Below are positions 23,350 through 35,023 of a DNA stretch of 64,000 nt, one piece after another. Source of the stretch: Isoetes taiwanensis (taxonomy: Eukaryota > Streptophyta > Lycopodiopsida > Isoetales > Isoetaceae); NCBI GenBank assembly GCA_021234155.1, contig JAJEKV010000051.1:2854754-2918753 (forward strand), written 5' to 3'. Position numbers and translations under genes: made by a program. The first letter of the stretch is position 1. Each line of letters starts with the position of its first letter. The notes below the pieces were generated by a model. The model was given only the letters and a program-made list of their open reading frames with translations, was not told the DNA's origin and made no database searches.

Positions 23350-23641
23350 ATTGATCACTGGGCTATTTGCTCATTTCAAATACAATACCCTAGATATCGC
23401 ATGTTCAATGAATAACCTAGATATCTTATGCTTGATGCTCAACTTGACCTTGATTTCTTCAACCTAGTCTTATAGACATTTGATCACTCTGGTAAACTTC
23501 CATTGATTATAATATGACCATAATTCAACACTCTCTTTTCATATTATAATCCTTGCAATTTATCAACCTTCTCAATTTGGTAAACCTGTTCTCAGTCAAT
23601 GGTTTTGTAAGAATATCTGCTAATTGATTTTTAGTATGAAC

Positions 23642-24138
23642 TTAATGTAAAGGTATAATATTCTTGTTCACCAGATCACGAATAAAATGCATCTCCAGCT
23701 CTATATGTTTGCTCCTTTCATGTAATACAGGATTTTTTGTCATAGCAATGCAATTTGTGCTGTCTGACTGTAAAATTAAGGGATCCTTCTGAGTCATTCC
23801 CAATTCATTTAGTAATCTTCTGCTCCACGTAAGTTCTTTGGCTGCAAGTGTAGTAGCTGCATATTCTGCCTCTGCAGTTGAAAGAGCTATTGAGTTTTGT
23901 TTTTTGCATTTCCATGATATTGGTCCACCTCCTAGCATCAGAATGAATCCAGGTGTGGATTTTCTTTCATCAGGGCCTCCACCCCAGTCTGAGTCACAAA
24001 ATGAGTGAAGTTCTAAATTGTTAGAGTTGAACATTATACCATAATTGATTGTACCCTTTAGATATCTCAGGACCCTTTTTGCTGCCTGCCAATGACATAC
24101 ACCTGGATTGTTGCAATATCTGCTTAGAATATTCACTG
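23642..24138 (-). pseudogene. Copia RNase H domain
   Basis: Begins inside AVNILSRYCNNPG, with WQAAKRVLRYLKGT, then the RNase H motifs CDSDWGG, ALSTAEAEYAA and LQSDSTNCIAM, and ends ERSKHIELEMHFIRD. These are the conserved Copia RNase H blocks. Its natural upstream neighbour YLANCTRPDI lies on the far side of the inserted LINE near 26090, which fixes the insertion point. The domain itself is unbroken to its stop. Confidence 0.9.
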
Positions 24139-26083
24139 CGGTGCAAATAGCATGCCGAAACTGGCTCCAACTAAGGGTCTTTTTACTATAGCAGAGGTGC
24201 AAGAATGTCTAGCAAAAACAACAAACAACAAAGCGCATGATGCAGATGGTCTCTGTGTAGAGCTTTTTAAATGGAGTGGAGACAATACGCTGAAAATTCT
24301 GACAGATCTCTTAAATAAGAGTCTCATTCAAGGGCTTCCATCCAGTTGGAGGATCAACCGGGTACATCCCATTCATAAGGGAGGAGATAAGACACATGCA
24401 GGTAATTATAGAACCATTCTCATAGGAAGCGTGTTCTCTAAATTACTAGGCAGCCTTCTTGAAAGTAAATTGAGATCATGGGCTGAACATGAGAAGGTTC
24501 GCTCACCATATCAGGCTGGTTTCATAAATCAGCATAGCACTTTGGATCATGTACTTACGCTTAGAATATTGATAGAAAAAGCAAAGGCTCCCAATGCTTC
24601 ATTGTTTTTAGCATTCATTGATTTCACGAAGGCATTTAATACGGTTCACCGTCCAACGAAATGAGCTTGGAGATAGGTTGGCCCGAATTGGCGTCCCACA
24701 GGAACTTAGAGGGGCGGTCTCACAGCTGTATACAGAGGTACTAATCAGAGTATCATGGGATGTGGATAGGGAGATAAGAAGCACCATTGGGGTTCGCCAA
24801 GGCTACCCTCTATCTCCAACCTTGTTTGGAATCTTAGACGAGCTTGATGACTGGATGAGAGCCAGATCACTCGTAGGAACCAAGATGGGCGTATATGTAG
24901 TGCAGCTTCTCTTATATGCGGATGATGTGGTCTTGATTAGGACAACCTTACAGGAACATCTAAACAATCTGGAGCTATTTTGTAAGGAAAAAAAGATGAA
25001 GGTAAATCTCTCAAAGTCCAAAATTATGGTATTTGGCACCCGAGATAGACCAGTATTCACATATATGGGGCAGATTTTGGAGACCGTTGAGTCCTATAAA
25101 TACTTGGGAATTGACATCACTTCTAACTATAGCTGGAAAAATTGCATAAACATGAGAGCCTCGGGAGGAAAAGCTGCCTTATACAGCATGTTGGCGAAGT
25201 GTAGCAAAGCTTCTCTTACTGATTGGAGCTTGAAGAAAATTTTATTCAAATTTCTGGTCCAAACTATAGTGTTGTATGGTGTCCCCATCTGGGGAGCAGG
25301 TATCTCATCTAGGATGTGGAGACAAATCGAAGCAGTACAAAAGCTATTCCTGAAAGAAGAACTAGGAATCAGATCACAGATCCCATATGCTAATGCTGGC
25401 AGAAGTAGGAATGTTTCCGCTTGAACTTGAAGGATTATACCAGGCAATCAATTTCTATAATAGGGTCATGGCACAAGACACTAGACGGCTATCCCATCAA
25501 GCAATGGTAACATCAGATTGGTGTAGAGGCCTGCAGGCGTGGGCAATCAGATGGGGCGTTGGCAGTACATGGTCGCTTGAAAAACAAGAGGTCCAGGCCA
25601 TGCTCGAAAAGGCAGCAATGGATAAGCTATGGGCTATTTTGGGGAAAAGGATGTTGGAATATCAGACAAATGTTAACCATATGATCATATATGAGAGCCA
25701 GTTATATCTGAAGGCGAATATATCTAAGATACAAAGGAGACTTATTGCCAGGTACAGGACAGTGTCACACAGGCTGGAAATTGAAATTGGCATGTGGGCA
25801 AAAATTCCAGTGGAAGATCGTACATGTAAATTGTGCAGAGCAGGACAGGTTGAAGATGAGCGCCATGTTTTCTTAGTATGCTCTGAATATGCACATATTA
25901 GACAAAACTTTGGGATACATGCAGTAGACGTTTATTCCTTTTCACTGTTACCACCAATGGCATTAGGTTCTTATATAAGGGCGGTGGATGCACACCGTGC
26001 CTTGATGCTAAAATTGTAAACAGTTGTTCATGTGCTCCATGGCCTCTCGAGGCAATAGACATAATAATAATAATTATAATAAT
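24139..26083 (+). mobile_element. 5'-truncated LINE of a second lineage, inserted in the Copia element
   Basis: The element lies opposite to Copia. It starts within the reverse transcriptase region and ends in an imperfect (ATA)n tail at about 26060-26083 rather than poly(A). This tail type and a single C-terminal finger fit I/Jockey/RTE-like LINEs better than the L1 elements elsewhere in this window. The left junction lies in the Copia sequence TAGAATATTCACTGC and the right one in ATATCTGGTCTAGTG; about seven Copia bases are missing between them. Confidence 0.75.
24152..26019 (+). pseudogene. Non-LTR reverse transcriptase fragment with C-terminal zinc finger
   Basis: Three frames are needed. 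24152-24664 has NNKAHDADGL, WRINRVHPIHKGGD and FIDFTKAFNTV, in which the second Asp usual in this block is Asn. 24618-25424 has GVRQGYPLSPTLF and LLYADDVVLI, the catalytic YADD being intact, then YLGIDITSNYSWK and YGVPIWG. 25387-26019 continues to CKLCRAGQVEDERHVFLVC, a CxxC-H-C finger. No endonuclease remains, as expected of a 5' truncation. Confidence 0.85.
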
Positions 26084-26103
26084 ATCTGGTCTAGTGCAAT
26101 TTG

Positions 26104-27468
26104 CTAAATACAATAGACATCCAACCAATTCTCGATATGGCAAATTTTGTGATGTAATCTTTTCCTTTTCTGTTTTGGGACGTTGATCTCTTGATAATTT
26201 GTTTCCAGGACCATTGGAGTTTTAACTATTTTACACTCTTCCATGTCGAATCTTTTCAGGACACCTGCTACATTTTGTCCTTGTGACATTGTCATAATTT
26301 TTCTTTTCCTATCCCTGTGAACTTCAATACCTAAGAATTTTTTTTAATTCCCCTAGATCAGTCATTTCAAATCTGTTCTTCAAGATATCTTTGCATTTCT
26401 GAAGAATACTCAAGTTGCTGCCAATCATGACATTGTCATCTACATATAGGACAATGTAACAGAATTTTTCCTCTTCCTTAAATAAATATATGTTCCCATC
26501 ATCCTCAAGTTTTGCAAAACCTTGTTCTTTCAAATATGAGTCCATACAAAGATACCATTGTCTTGGGGATTGTTTAAGTCCATAAACTGCTCGTTTTAAC
26601 TTCCATACTTTTTCTCTCCCTTGCTCAAATCCATGGGGCTGTCTCATATAGACATCTTCCGCTACTTTAGCATTAAGAAAGGCAATAGTCACATCCATGT
26701 GATGTACTTCTAAATCTTGTGCATTTGCCATTGATAAAAGCATCCTAATACTGGACATTTTAACTAAAAAGTATCTTCATAATGAATGCCCTTCTTTTGG
26801 GTGAATCCCTGTGCAACAAGTCTTGCCTTGTATTTGACAGATTTCCCATCAGTTCCTTGCTTGATTTTATAAATCCATTTACATCCTACTGCATTATTAT
26901 CTCTAGGTAAATCTGCTAGTTCCAAAGTATCAGTCTTTCTAAATGCACTGAGTTTCTTTTCCATTGCTTTGTTCCATTCTTCTGTATCAACTGCATTTAT
27001 GGCTTCTTCAAAAATTTTGGGTGCCTCAAAATCAAGCATGGCTAATATTTCAACTAGATTTATTTTTGCAGAGTTATTCTTTAATCTCCTACTTCTTCCA
27101 AAAGGATCTCTACCATAGAGTTCAGTACTGACCTGTGCTTCTTCTTGCAGTATTTGAGTGTTAGTCCTTTTTCCATAACCACCCTTTGGTTTAGTAGCCT
27201 CATCATCTTTAGTTGCTGCTATATCCTGATCATGAGTGATAGGAATGTGTGTTTCTCCATTGACTATATCTTCCTGCACAATAGTAGAGTTAGTATCATT
27301 TTCATCATCGTCAATTATAGATGTGTTATCTATTCTCTGGACTGTGTCACCATCTTCACTTTTCTCAACTCTAGCAGATATAGGCTTGTTGGTTTTGTTG
27401 GGCAAAAGTATGTTGGTGGGGTACAAAAGCAGGCGTCTGGACACATGCTGACAACACTCATATAGCAC
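26104..27468 (-). pseudogene. Copia reverse transcriptase
   Basis: 27468-26764 contains the linker (RDPFGRSRRLKN) and the first blocks, GCKWIYKIKQGTDG and YKARLVAQGFTQKKG. After a frame break, 26758-26324 gives AFLNAKVAEDVYMRQPHGF, VWKLKRAVYGLKQSPRQW and LYVDDNVMIGSN, so the catalytic YVDD is preserved. The end (26295-26104) has CKIVKTPM in a third frame. Stops and frameshifts abolish the polyprotein. Confidence 0.9.
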
Positions 27469-27600
27469 CCCGTATGGCAGCTTGTTTAGGGTGTTACTGG
27501 TACTAGCACATGGTAAATAGATAATTAATAGAAATATGTAACAGCTCCAATGAATGATAAGTGGAATACTATGATAGAATAGTAGGTGTAGGGTGTTGAT

Positions 27601-28934
27601 CTAGGTGCTGGGGTCGCATTGTTTTGTACTCCACACTTTTGCTCTGTAGCATTGACTTTCATCAAAAATCACATCCCTGCTTACTATAATGTTCCTCTTT
27701 ACTGGTTCAAACATTCTGTAGGCCTTTGATTGTTCATCATATCCTATCAAGTAGGCAATTTTAGCCCTGTCATCAAGTTTAAGCCTTAGCTCCTTGGAAA
27801 CATGTACAAAGCCTAGACATCCATATGCTTTCAATTTGTTAAAATCAAGTTTTCTTCCTGACCAGAGCATCTCGGGCATTGCTCCATTAATACTTGTTAA
27901 AGGTAGCATATTTTGGACTTTTCCTGCAGTTCTTACAGCTTCCTCCCATAGAAAATTAGGTAACCCTGTATGCTTTAACATTGCCCTAACAGCATTAAGG
28001 ATTGTCCTATTCTTCTTTCTGCCACTCCATTCTGTTGTGGAGAGAATATGCAAGTGAGTTGCCTCTTAATCCCTTTAATTTTGCAATATCTCTTAAATTC
28101 ATCAGATAGATATTCTCCTCCCCTGTCAGAACGTATACATTTGATCTTTCTTCCAGACTCGAACTCTACTTCTGCAGCAAACATTTTAAATGCCTCAAAG
28201 GCCTCATCTTTTCTTCTCAGACATACACATTTGGTTCTTCTACTGAAATCATCAATAAATGTAATGAAATATCATTTCCCAGACATACTTCTCACATTAA
28301 GAGGTCCACAAAGATCTGTGTGTATAATGTCCAGTATCCTTTTGGCTCTTTTATTTGATTTTTTAAATGGCAACCTGGAATGTTTCCCCAACATGCAACC
28401 ATAACAGATCTTTTCTCCTTTGCTTAAGTTATCAGCTTGAATCATTCCCTGTTTAATCATGAGCTCAATATTTTTGCTGCTGGTATGACAGAGTCTTTGA
28501 TGCCATATATTTACATCAGGAACAGTGATTGCATTAACATTAGGCAGATCATTAATATTCAAACCAAAAAGGTTTCCCACTCTTTTTCCAAGAAATTTTA
28601 TTTTATTCTCAAATAGCACAGTACATTGAAGTTTGTCAAAAATGACTGTATAGCCCATGTCTACTAGCTGACTTACTGAAATTAAATTTCTAACTAGTGT
28701 TGGCACACACAAGACATCCTTCAGGACTACAGCCTTTCCTTGCAGATCAAAAAGCTCCAGAGTACCACCACACTGAACCTTTTGTAATTCTCCATTTCCA
28801 AGCTTAATATATCCGGTCCTTTCTTTATTTTCTTGTTTGAATAATTTTGCTGACCCAGTCACTGTTTTTTCTGCTCTACTATCTAATATCAGCATGTCAT
28901 TTAAATCATTAGATTCTTTCTTTGAAATAGTCAA
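27601..28934 (-). pseudogene. Copia protease, GAG-pre-integrase and integrase
   Basis: 28934-28272 begins with the protease, whose catalytic triplet normally DSG reads DSR in LILDSRAEKTVTG, a likely inactivating change. It continues through SVSQLVDMGY to the integrase zinc-binding HHCC region (WHQRLCH and CYGCMLGKHS) and IHTDLCGPL. A break follows. 28184-27975 carries RSDRGGEYLS, and 28053-27601, in another frame, carries LPNFLWEEAVRTA, KLKAYGCLGFVHV and IAYLIGYDEQSKAYR, then the integrase C-terminus. Confidence 0.9.
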
Positions 28935-29933
28935 AATATCATTGTTCCTTACCTCAGCATCCGCATCTTCTTCACTCGAGTCTTCTTCAGTTTCTTCAGC
29001 AAAATTGACTGTGGCATTTTGCTTTCCATAGCCTTTCTCTCAACCTCTGAAGGATCCTCTCCCTCTGATACTTTTTCCCCGTCCTCCTTTGTTGCTGGAA
29101 CACCTATTTGCAAAGTGTCCCTTTCCACCACAGTTATAGCACTCTACTTCTTTTAACTTAGGACAATCTACTTTTACATGTCCATGTTCCTTACAGTGAT
29201 AACAGGATCCAACTTGCCTCCTTTACTTCAATGTGTTGGAGCTGCTTCCTTTGTATTTTCCCCTGCCAGTATACAACACTTCAACATTGTCATCATAGTC
29301 ATCACAGAGTATCTTATGCTGCTCAAACTATGTTCTTATCATTTCTTCAGCTGTCTCTCTAGACTTTGCCACAATTCTGATTAATGTAGCTAGCTGTTTG
29401 TTCCCCTCAACAGCCCTAGCTATATGTAGAAGCTTCTGCTGCTCAGTCAAAATCACTCCTGCACCTTCCAGATCTGCTACTATATTGTCAAACTTTGAAA
29501 AGAACTTAGTGAGATCATCATCATCTTTAAATCTTAGTTTCCTAAGTGATTTATCAAGAATATCAATCTGAGAGGATGATTTTTCTTCAAAGTGTTTGAG
29601 TAAATACCTCCAGATTTCTCCTGATGCTTTTCCTCTCACCTTGAGTAAGATAGATGCTCCAACTTTGCTTGTCAAAATAGCATATGCTTCTTTAATCTTG
29701 CGACTTTCATTTCCACCACTGCTCATAGTAGTCCATGTTGCATTTGTGTCAGAAGAGCTACTTTCCCTTCTTCCTGCAACAAAACTTGAAGATAATTAAG
29801 TGTCCTGCACCAAATCCCATAGATTTTCGTTCTGTAGAACATTCTTCATTTGTTCTTTCCATGTCTGAAATCCAGGATCACCTTCATACACCTTAATTCC
29901 AGACAAAAGAGATGCCCCAAACCTGCTAGACAT
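28935..29933 (-). pseudogene. Copia gag with two zinc knuckles
   Basis: The ATG at 29933 starts MSSRFGASLLSGIKVYEGD. A single stop at about 29797 splits it, and the same frame then runs 29795-29328 through IWRYLLKHFEEKS and LRKLRFKDDDDLTKFF, typical of plant Copia capsid (UBN2-like). Past another stop, at about 29210-29100, two CCHC knuckles are readable: CYHCKEHGHVKVDC and CYNCGGKGHFANRC. Gag would package the element RNA. Confidence 0.88.
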
Positions 29934-29943
29934 TTTGAACCTG

Positions 29944-29955
29944 GCTCTGATACCA
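29944..29955 (-). promoter_or_regulatory. Copia primer-binding site (initiator tRNA-Met)
   Basis: On the minus strand TGGTATCAGAGC lies one base inside the 5' LTR end. This is the standard plant PBS complementary to the 3' end of initiator tRNA-Met, used to prime minus-strand DNA synthesis. Confidence 0.92.
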
Positions 29956-29956
29956 C

Positions 29957-30392
29957 TATTGAAAGTTAGATAATTCACTGTCTAGATGATACAATACACA
30001 CTTGTTATAGACTTTGCAAATAACCAGTTCTACAAAGTTTATTTTATAAAATAACAATGGTCAGAATAGTTACTGTAGAAAAGGTATTGATTGAATCACT
30101 GTAGCACCAGTAATTTCACACTATTACAAATCGAACTATACAGTCCGATAGCACAGGCATTCATCACCTGATGAATTCGAAAACCACCTATATAACATTA
30201 TATTGTTAATTCTTCTTATATTGGTTTACAGTCGGCACTGATCCATGAAGAATCGGCACCAAGATCTCCGCGTCGGTTTCGCTCCATTCCTTCCCATTTG
30301 AATACTTCAAAATGTCCTTATCCCATTTGACCGACCACAACCATTATATGGTATTTAACCATTTCAATATAATTACCTAAATAACTTAGGCC
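29957..30392 (-). repeat. Copia 5' LTR
   Basis: Aligns along its length with the 3' LTR at 22881. It contains a TATA-like TATATAGG (minus strand, near 30190) that the 3' LTR has lost. The inner end is mutated to TA where the other copy has CA. Confidence 0.85.
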
Positions 30393-33370
30393 TCTCGTTT
30401 CGCTTATGGTCATTTATGATTGGGGGCACCTATGGTTTGAAATATGAAATACGCATTTGCCTATGGTTTTGAGGGAATATCGAGCCTCTATACGGAATAT
30501 CGAGCGGCTTCACCTAAAGTTTTATAATATAAAAATGCAGGGGTTCGAACCGCTACCAAAATAATTGAAAGTCCTAATAAGACTACTTTGACCAAAACAA
30601 CCAGTGAGTTAATGTGCTTATTTTCTATCCACAATAACTCATTCAATTGTTTTAGGATATGGTCTTTGGTTTCAAGAATTGTCATTTTTACATCCATATC
30701 AAATCCCTCTGGGACCCCCTGTTATTGTGCTACATATTAATATTCTAAACGAGATGCACCCTGGACTACCACAGTCGTTGGATCTGCTGATCCTACGGCC
30801 CAAACTGTATGTTGGAGCCTCTGGGCACCTCTCTTTTCGCTTATGGTCATTTATGATTGGGAACACCTATGATTGAAATATGAAATACGCATTTGCCTAT
30901 GGTTTTGAGGAAATATCGAGCCTCTATACGGAATATCGAACCTCTGCTTCACCTTAGGTTTAGAATATGAAATGTAGGGGCTCGAACCGCTACCAAAATA
31001 ATTGAAAGTCCTAATAAGACTACTTTGACAAAAACAACCAGTGAGGTAATGTGCTTATTTTCTATCTTAAATATATTTTTGTTTTTAATAATAACTCATT
31101 CAATTGTTTTAGGATATGGTCTATGGTTTCAGGAATTATCATTTTTACATCCATATCAAATCCATCTGGAACCCCCTGTTATTGTACTACATATTAATAT
31201 TCTAAACGAGATGCACCCTGAACTACCACAGTCGTTGGATCCACCGATCCTACGGCCCAGACTGTACGTTGGAGCCTCTGGGCACCTCTCGTTTCGCTTA
31301 TGGTCATTTATAATTGGGGGCACCTATGATTTGAAATATGAAATACAAAATAACTGAAAGTCCTAATAAGACTACTTTGAATAAAACAACCAGTGAGCTA
31401 ATGTGCTTATTTTCTATCTTAAATCTATATATTTTTTGTAACAACTCATTCAATTGTTTTAGGATATGGTCTATGATTTCAAGAACTATCAATTCTACAT
31501 CCATATCAAATCCTTCTGGAACTCCCTGTTATTGTGCTACATATTTTAAACGAGATACACCCTGGACTACCACAGTCGTTTCGCTTATGGTCGTTGGAGC
31601 CTCTGGGCACCTCTCATTTCGCTTATGGTCATTTATGATTCAGGCCACCTATCGAGCATCTATACGGAATATCGAGCCTCTATACGGCTTCACCTAAGGT
31701 TTTAGAATATGAAATGCAGGGGCTCGAACCGCCACCAAAATAACTGAAAGTCCTACTAAGACTACTTTGACCAAAACAACCAGTGAGCTAATGTGGTTAT
31801 TTTCTATCTTAAATCTATATTTCTTTTTTATAACAACTCATTCAATTGTTTTAGGATATGGTCTATGATTTTAGGAATTGTCATTTTCACATCCATATCA
31901 AATCCCTTTGGAACCCTCTAGTACTATGTTACATATTAATATTCTAGACGAGATGCACCCTGGACTACCACAATCATTGGATCCGTCGATCCTATGGCCC
32001 AGACCATATCAAATCCCTCTAGAACCCCCTGTTATTGTGCTACATATTCTAAACGAGATGCATCCTGGACTACCACAGTCATTAGATCCGTCAATCCTAT
32101 GGCCCAGACCGTATGTTGGAGCCTCTGGGCACCTCTTGTTTCGCTTATGGTCATTTATGATTGGGAGTACCTATGATTTGAAATATGAAATACGCATTCC
32201 CTATGGTTTTGATGGAATATCGAGCCTCTATACGGCTTCACACAAGGTTTTAGAATATGAAATGTAGGGGCTCGAAGCGCTACCAAAATAACTGAAAGTC
32301 CTAATAAGACTACTTTTGCCAAAACAACCATTGAGCTAATGTGCTTATTTTCTATCTTAAATCTATATTTTTTTTGTAACAACTCATTCAATTGTTTTAG
32401 GATATGGTCTATGATTTCAGGAATTGTCAATTCTACATCCATATCAAATCCTTCTGAAACCCCCTGTTATTGTGCTACATATTTTAAATGAGATACACCC
32501 AGGACTACCACAGTCGTTGGATCTGTTGATCCTATGGCCCAGACCGTATGTTGGAGCCTCTGGGGACCTCTCGTTTTGCTTATGGTCATTTATGATTGGG
32601 GCACCTATGATTTGAAATATGAAATACGCATCCGTCTATGGTTTTGATGGAATATCGAGCATCTATACGGAATATCGAGCCTCTATACGGCTTCACCTAA
32701 GGTTTTAGAATATGAAATGCAGGGAATCGAATCGCCACCTAAATAACTAAAAGTTCTACTAAGACTACTTTGACAAAAACAATCAGTGAGCTAATGTGCT
32801 TATTTTCTATCTTAAATCTATATTTCTTTTTATATCAACTCATTCAATTGTTTTAGGATATGGTTTATGGTTTTAGGAATTGTCATTTTCACATCCATAT
32901 CAAATCCCTTTGGAATCCTTTGGTATTATGCTACATATTAATATTCTAAACGAGATGCACCCTGGACTACCACAGTCGTTGGATCCGTCGATCCTACGAT
33001 CCAGACCATATCAAATCCCTCTGGAACCCCTGTTATTGTGCTATATGTTCTAAACGAGATGCATCCTGGACTACCATAGTCATTGGATCCGTCAATCCTA
33101 TGGCCCAGATAGTATGTTGGAACCTCTGGGCACCTCTTGTTTCGCTTATGGTCATTTATGATTGGGAGCACCTATGATTTGAAATATAAAATACGCATTT
33201 GCCTATGGTTTTGATAGAATATCGAGCTTCTATACAGAATATCGAGCCTCTACACGACTTCACACAAGATTTTAGATCATGAAATGCAGGGGCTCAAACT
33301 GCTACCAAAATAAGTAAAAGTCCTAATATGACTACTCTGACCAAAACAACCAGTAAGCTAATGTGGGTTT
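30393..33370. repeat. Tandem array of ~0.35-0.57 kb units with a tRNA-like head
   Basis: Seven diverged units are recognisable from the landmark CCAGTGAGCTAATG at about 30601, 31038, 31390, 31780, 32328, 32782 and 33350. Each also has ACCACAGTCGTTGG, GGAGCCTCTGGGCACCTCT and TCGCTTATGGTCATTTATGA. On the minus strand each unit has an A-box-like TTAGCTCACTGG, a stem-loop AGTC-TTATTAG-GACT with a 7-nt loop, and a B-box-like GCGGTTCGAACCC (kept in six of seven). The A-to-B spacing of about 60 nt equals that of a class II (long variable arm) tRNA. Conserved ORFs on both strands are by-products of the repetition. Confidence 0.75.
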
Positions 33371-35023
33371 TTTTTTATCGTATAAAAGGTTTTTCTTGCA
33401 ATAATTTCAACCTTTTTGCTTTTTTCGGTTGTGCATAATGCCAAATTAATGGTATTATGCTCAATTGCATCACTCTTTGACTAATTATGGCTGATCCATA
33501 ATTCTTTTTAGGTTAAAATAGGAGTGAGAATTAACAAGGATGAAGCAACAGTAGGAGCAAATTGGTTTCGTAAAAGATCTTGGAAATTGGATTATAAGCA
33601 AATTTGTTGGTGCACGGCCTCTTTGTAAGCTAAGCTTCATGATGCCCTATTTTATCTTGGTTTTGTAAATGACGAAAGCAAGAAGAAGAAGGCAACAGAC
33701 CTCCCATCGTCTAACAAAACAAGGCACTTCTATTGTATGGCTTGTAATATCCGCATCCCTTCCCTCATCGATAAGACAAAGAAGCGCATGACCTAAAATT
33801 GCATACCCGCCGTTAAATATTTCAAAGCTCTTTAAGCATTTGAGGTCTCTTCAAAACCACTCTTGACAAACTAGAAAACAAAGAATGGATTGTCCCATAC
33901 TTTCCAGTAAAATTGTTCTGCCACCTGTATTGCCATGGCAATAACCACAAACAACTTTCTCACTTATAGATAATAGGAAGATTGGGTCGTGGATCAAAAT
34001 TTGGTTGTGCACCATTTGATGAAACCTGCAATTTTATGTGGATCACAAATTGGGCTAAAGAACATCTTAGATTGAGTGTTTCAGCCATATCTTTTCTATC
34101 CAGAATGATCAAACAAGCACTATATGTCTGATGGTATATCGTCTGCTGAATTTAATGCTACAACATGGCAGCTTGAAGTTGCCACCCAATCAGTACCAAC
34201 TTGCATGGACCGTGTGCTGCTCCTTTACAGAGGTTAGCATATTTCCTCTGAAAGTAGAAGCCTCCAAAAACTAGACTAAGGCTACGTTCCCATGAGCATA
34301 ACCGGACATCGAAATTCAAAGGTGTCAACTGTAACTTTAGGGATAATTTGAAGTCAGGAGACCGCATGGGAACGTCACCTAATTATATCAAATTGAAAAT
34401 GGATATGAAAAGATTACCTCTTGAATGTGATTAAGAAGTTGTGATCTAATGGACTTCTATCAGCAGCAAGAGGTGAATGCAGGTTTTAATCTAAACTGTA
34501 CCAGAGAGTCTCCATAATGTATCTCAAATGAAATAGAGCTTAAGGAAAAGACAATACAGGTTGCAAAAAGTGTACCCAATCACTTCAAATGTTGATAAGT
34601 TCCTGCAAAAACAGAGAAGAGAGCACATTATAACATGGAAAAATAAATCAAGACAAATGATAAACGGATTTGACGTCCAGCGGCTTTTAACTCATAAACC
34701 ATGCTACTTATCATGAAGCTTTCCCTCTAACGTGTGCAAATAACTTAGATTACTTGCTAGAAGTTGGTCATATAACTAAGATTGAAGTAAAAATTTCGTG
34801 GCAAATTGGGCTACAGGAGTTTTACAAATTGGCTAGATTATCGCTGCTAAAATAGACAAAAATGCAACTCCCTCGTTCTAAATATGTCTGCATATCTGGC
34901 TAGCAAAGAATAAACACGAACAATTAGGTACGCATTCTGAAGACGCGATCAAACATGACAAAGAAAAAAAGTGAAAAGGGAAGCCCTGATTCCGTGAATG
35001 AGGACTTACAAATGAAGCATTTT
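33371..35023. other. No supported gene
   Basis: AT-rich sequence. A short phrase near 33510-33590 reads as protein-like on the plus strand (INKDEATVGANWFRKRSW) but is soon interrupted. Downstream exons of the broken gene at 35024-35649 might lie here but were not identified. Confidence 0.4.

Larger units (their letters stand above)
22881..30392 (-). mobile_element. Ty1/Copia LTR retrotransposon, interrupted and inactive
   Basis: Two LTRs (29957-30392 and 22881-23349) flank, in 5' to 3' order on the minus strand, a PBS, gag, zinc knuckles, protease, integrase, reverse transcriptase and RNase H. Integrase before reverse transcriptase defines Copia. A separate LINE is inserted between reverse transcriptase and RNase H. 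Stops, frameshifts and a damaged protease motif make it inactive. The LTRs differ by substitutions and by insertions/deletions, so the insertion is old. Confidence 0.93.

Noticed and set aside
30488-32442. Minus-strand ORFs repeated in the tandem array (NELLQKKYRFKIENKHISS...)
   Set aside because: Their similarity follows from repetition of the DNA and covers the tRNA-like head. There is no constraint signal or extended frame.
30393-33370. CRISPR-like direct repeats
   Set aside because: Units are hundreds of bases long and diverged, without the repeat-spacer pattern, in a plant nuclear context.
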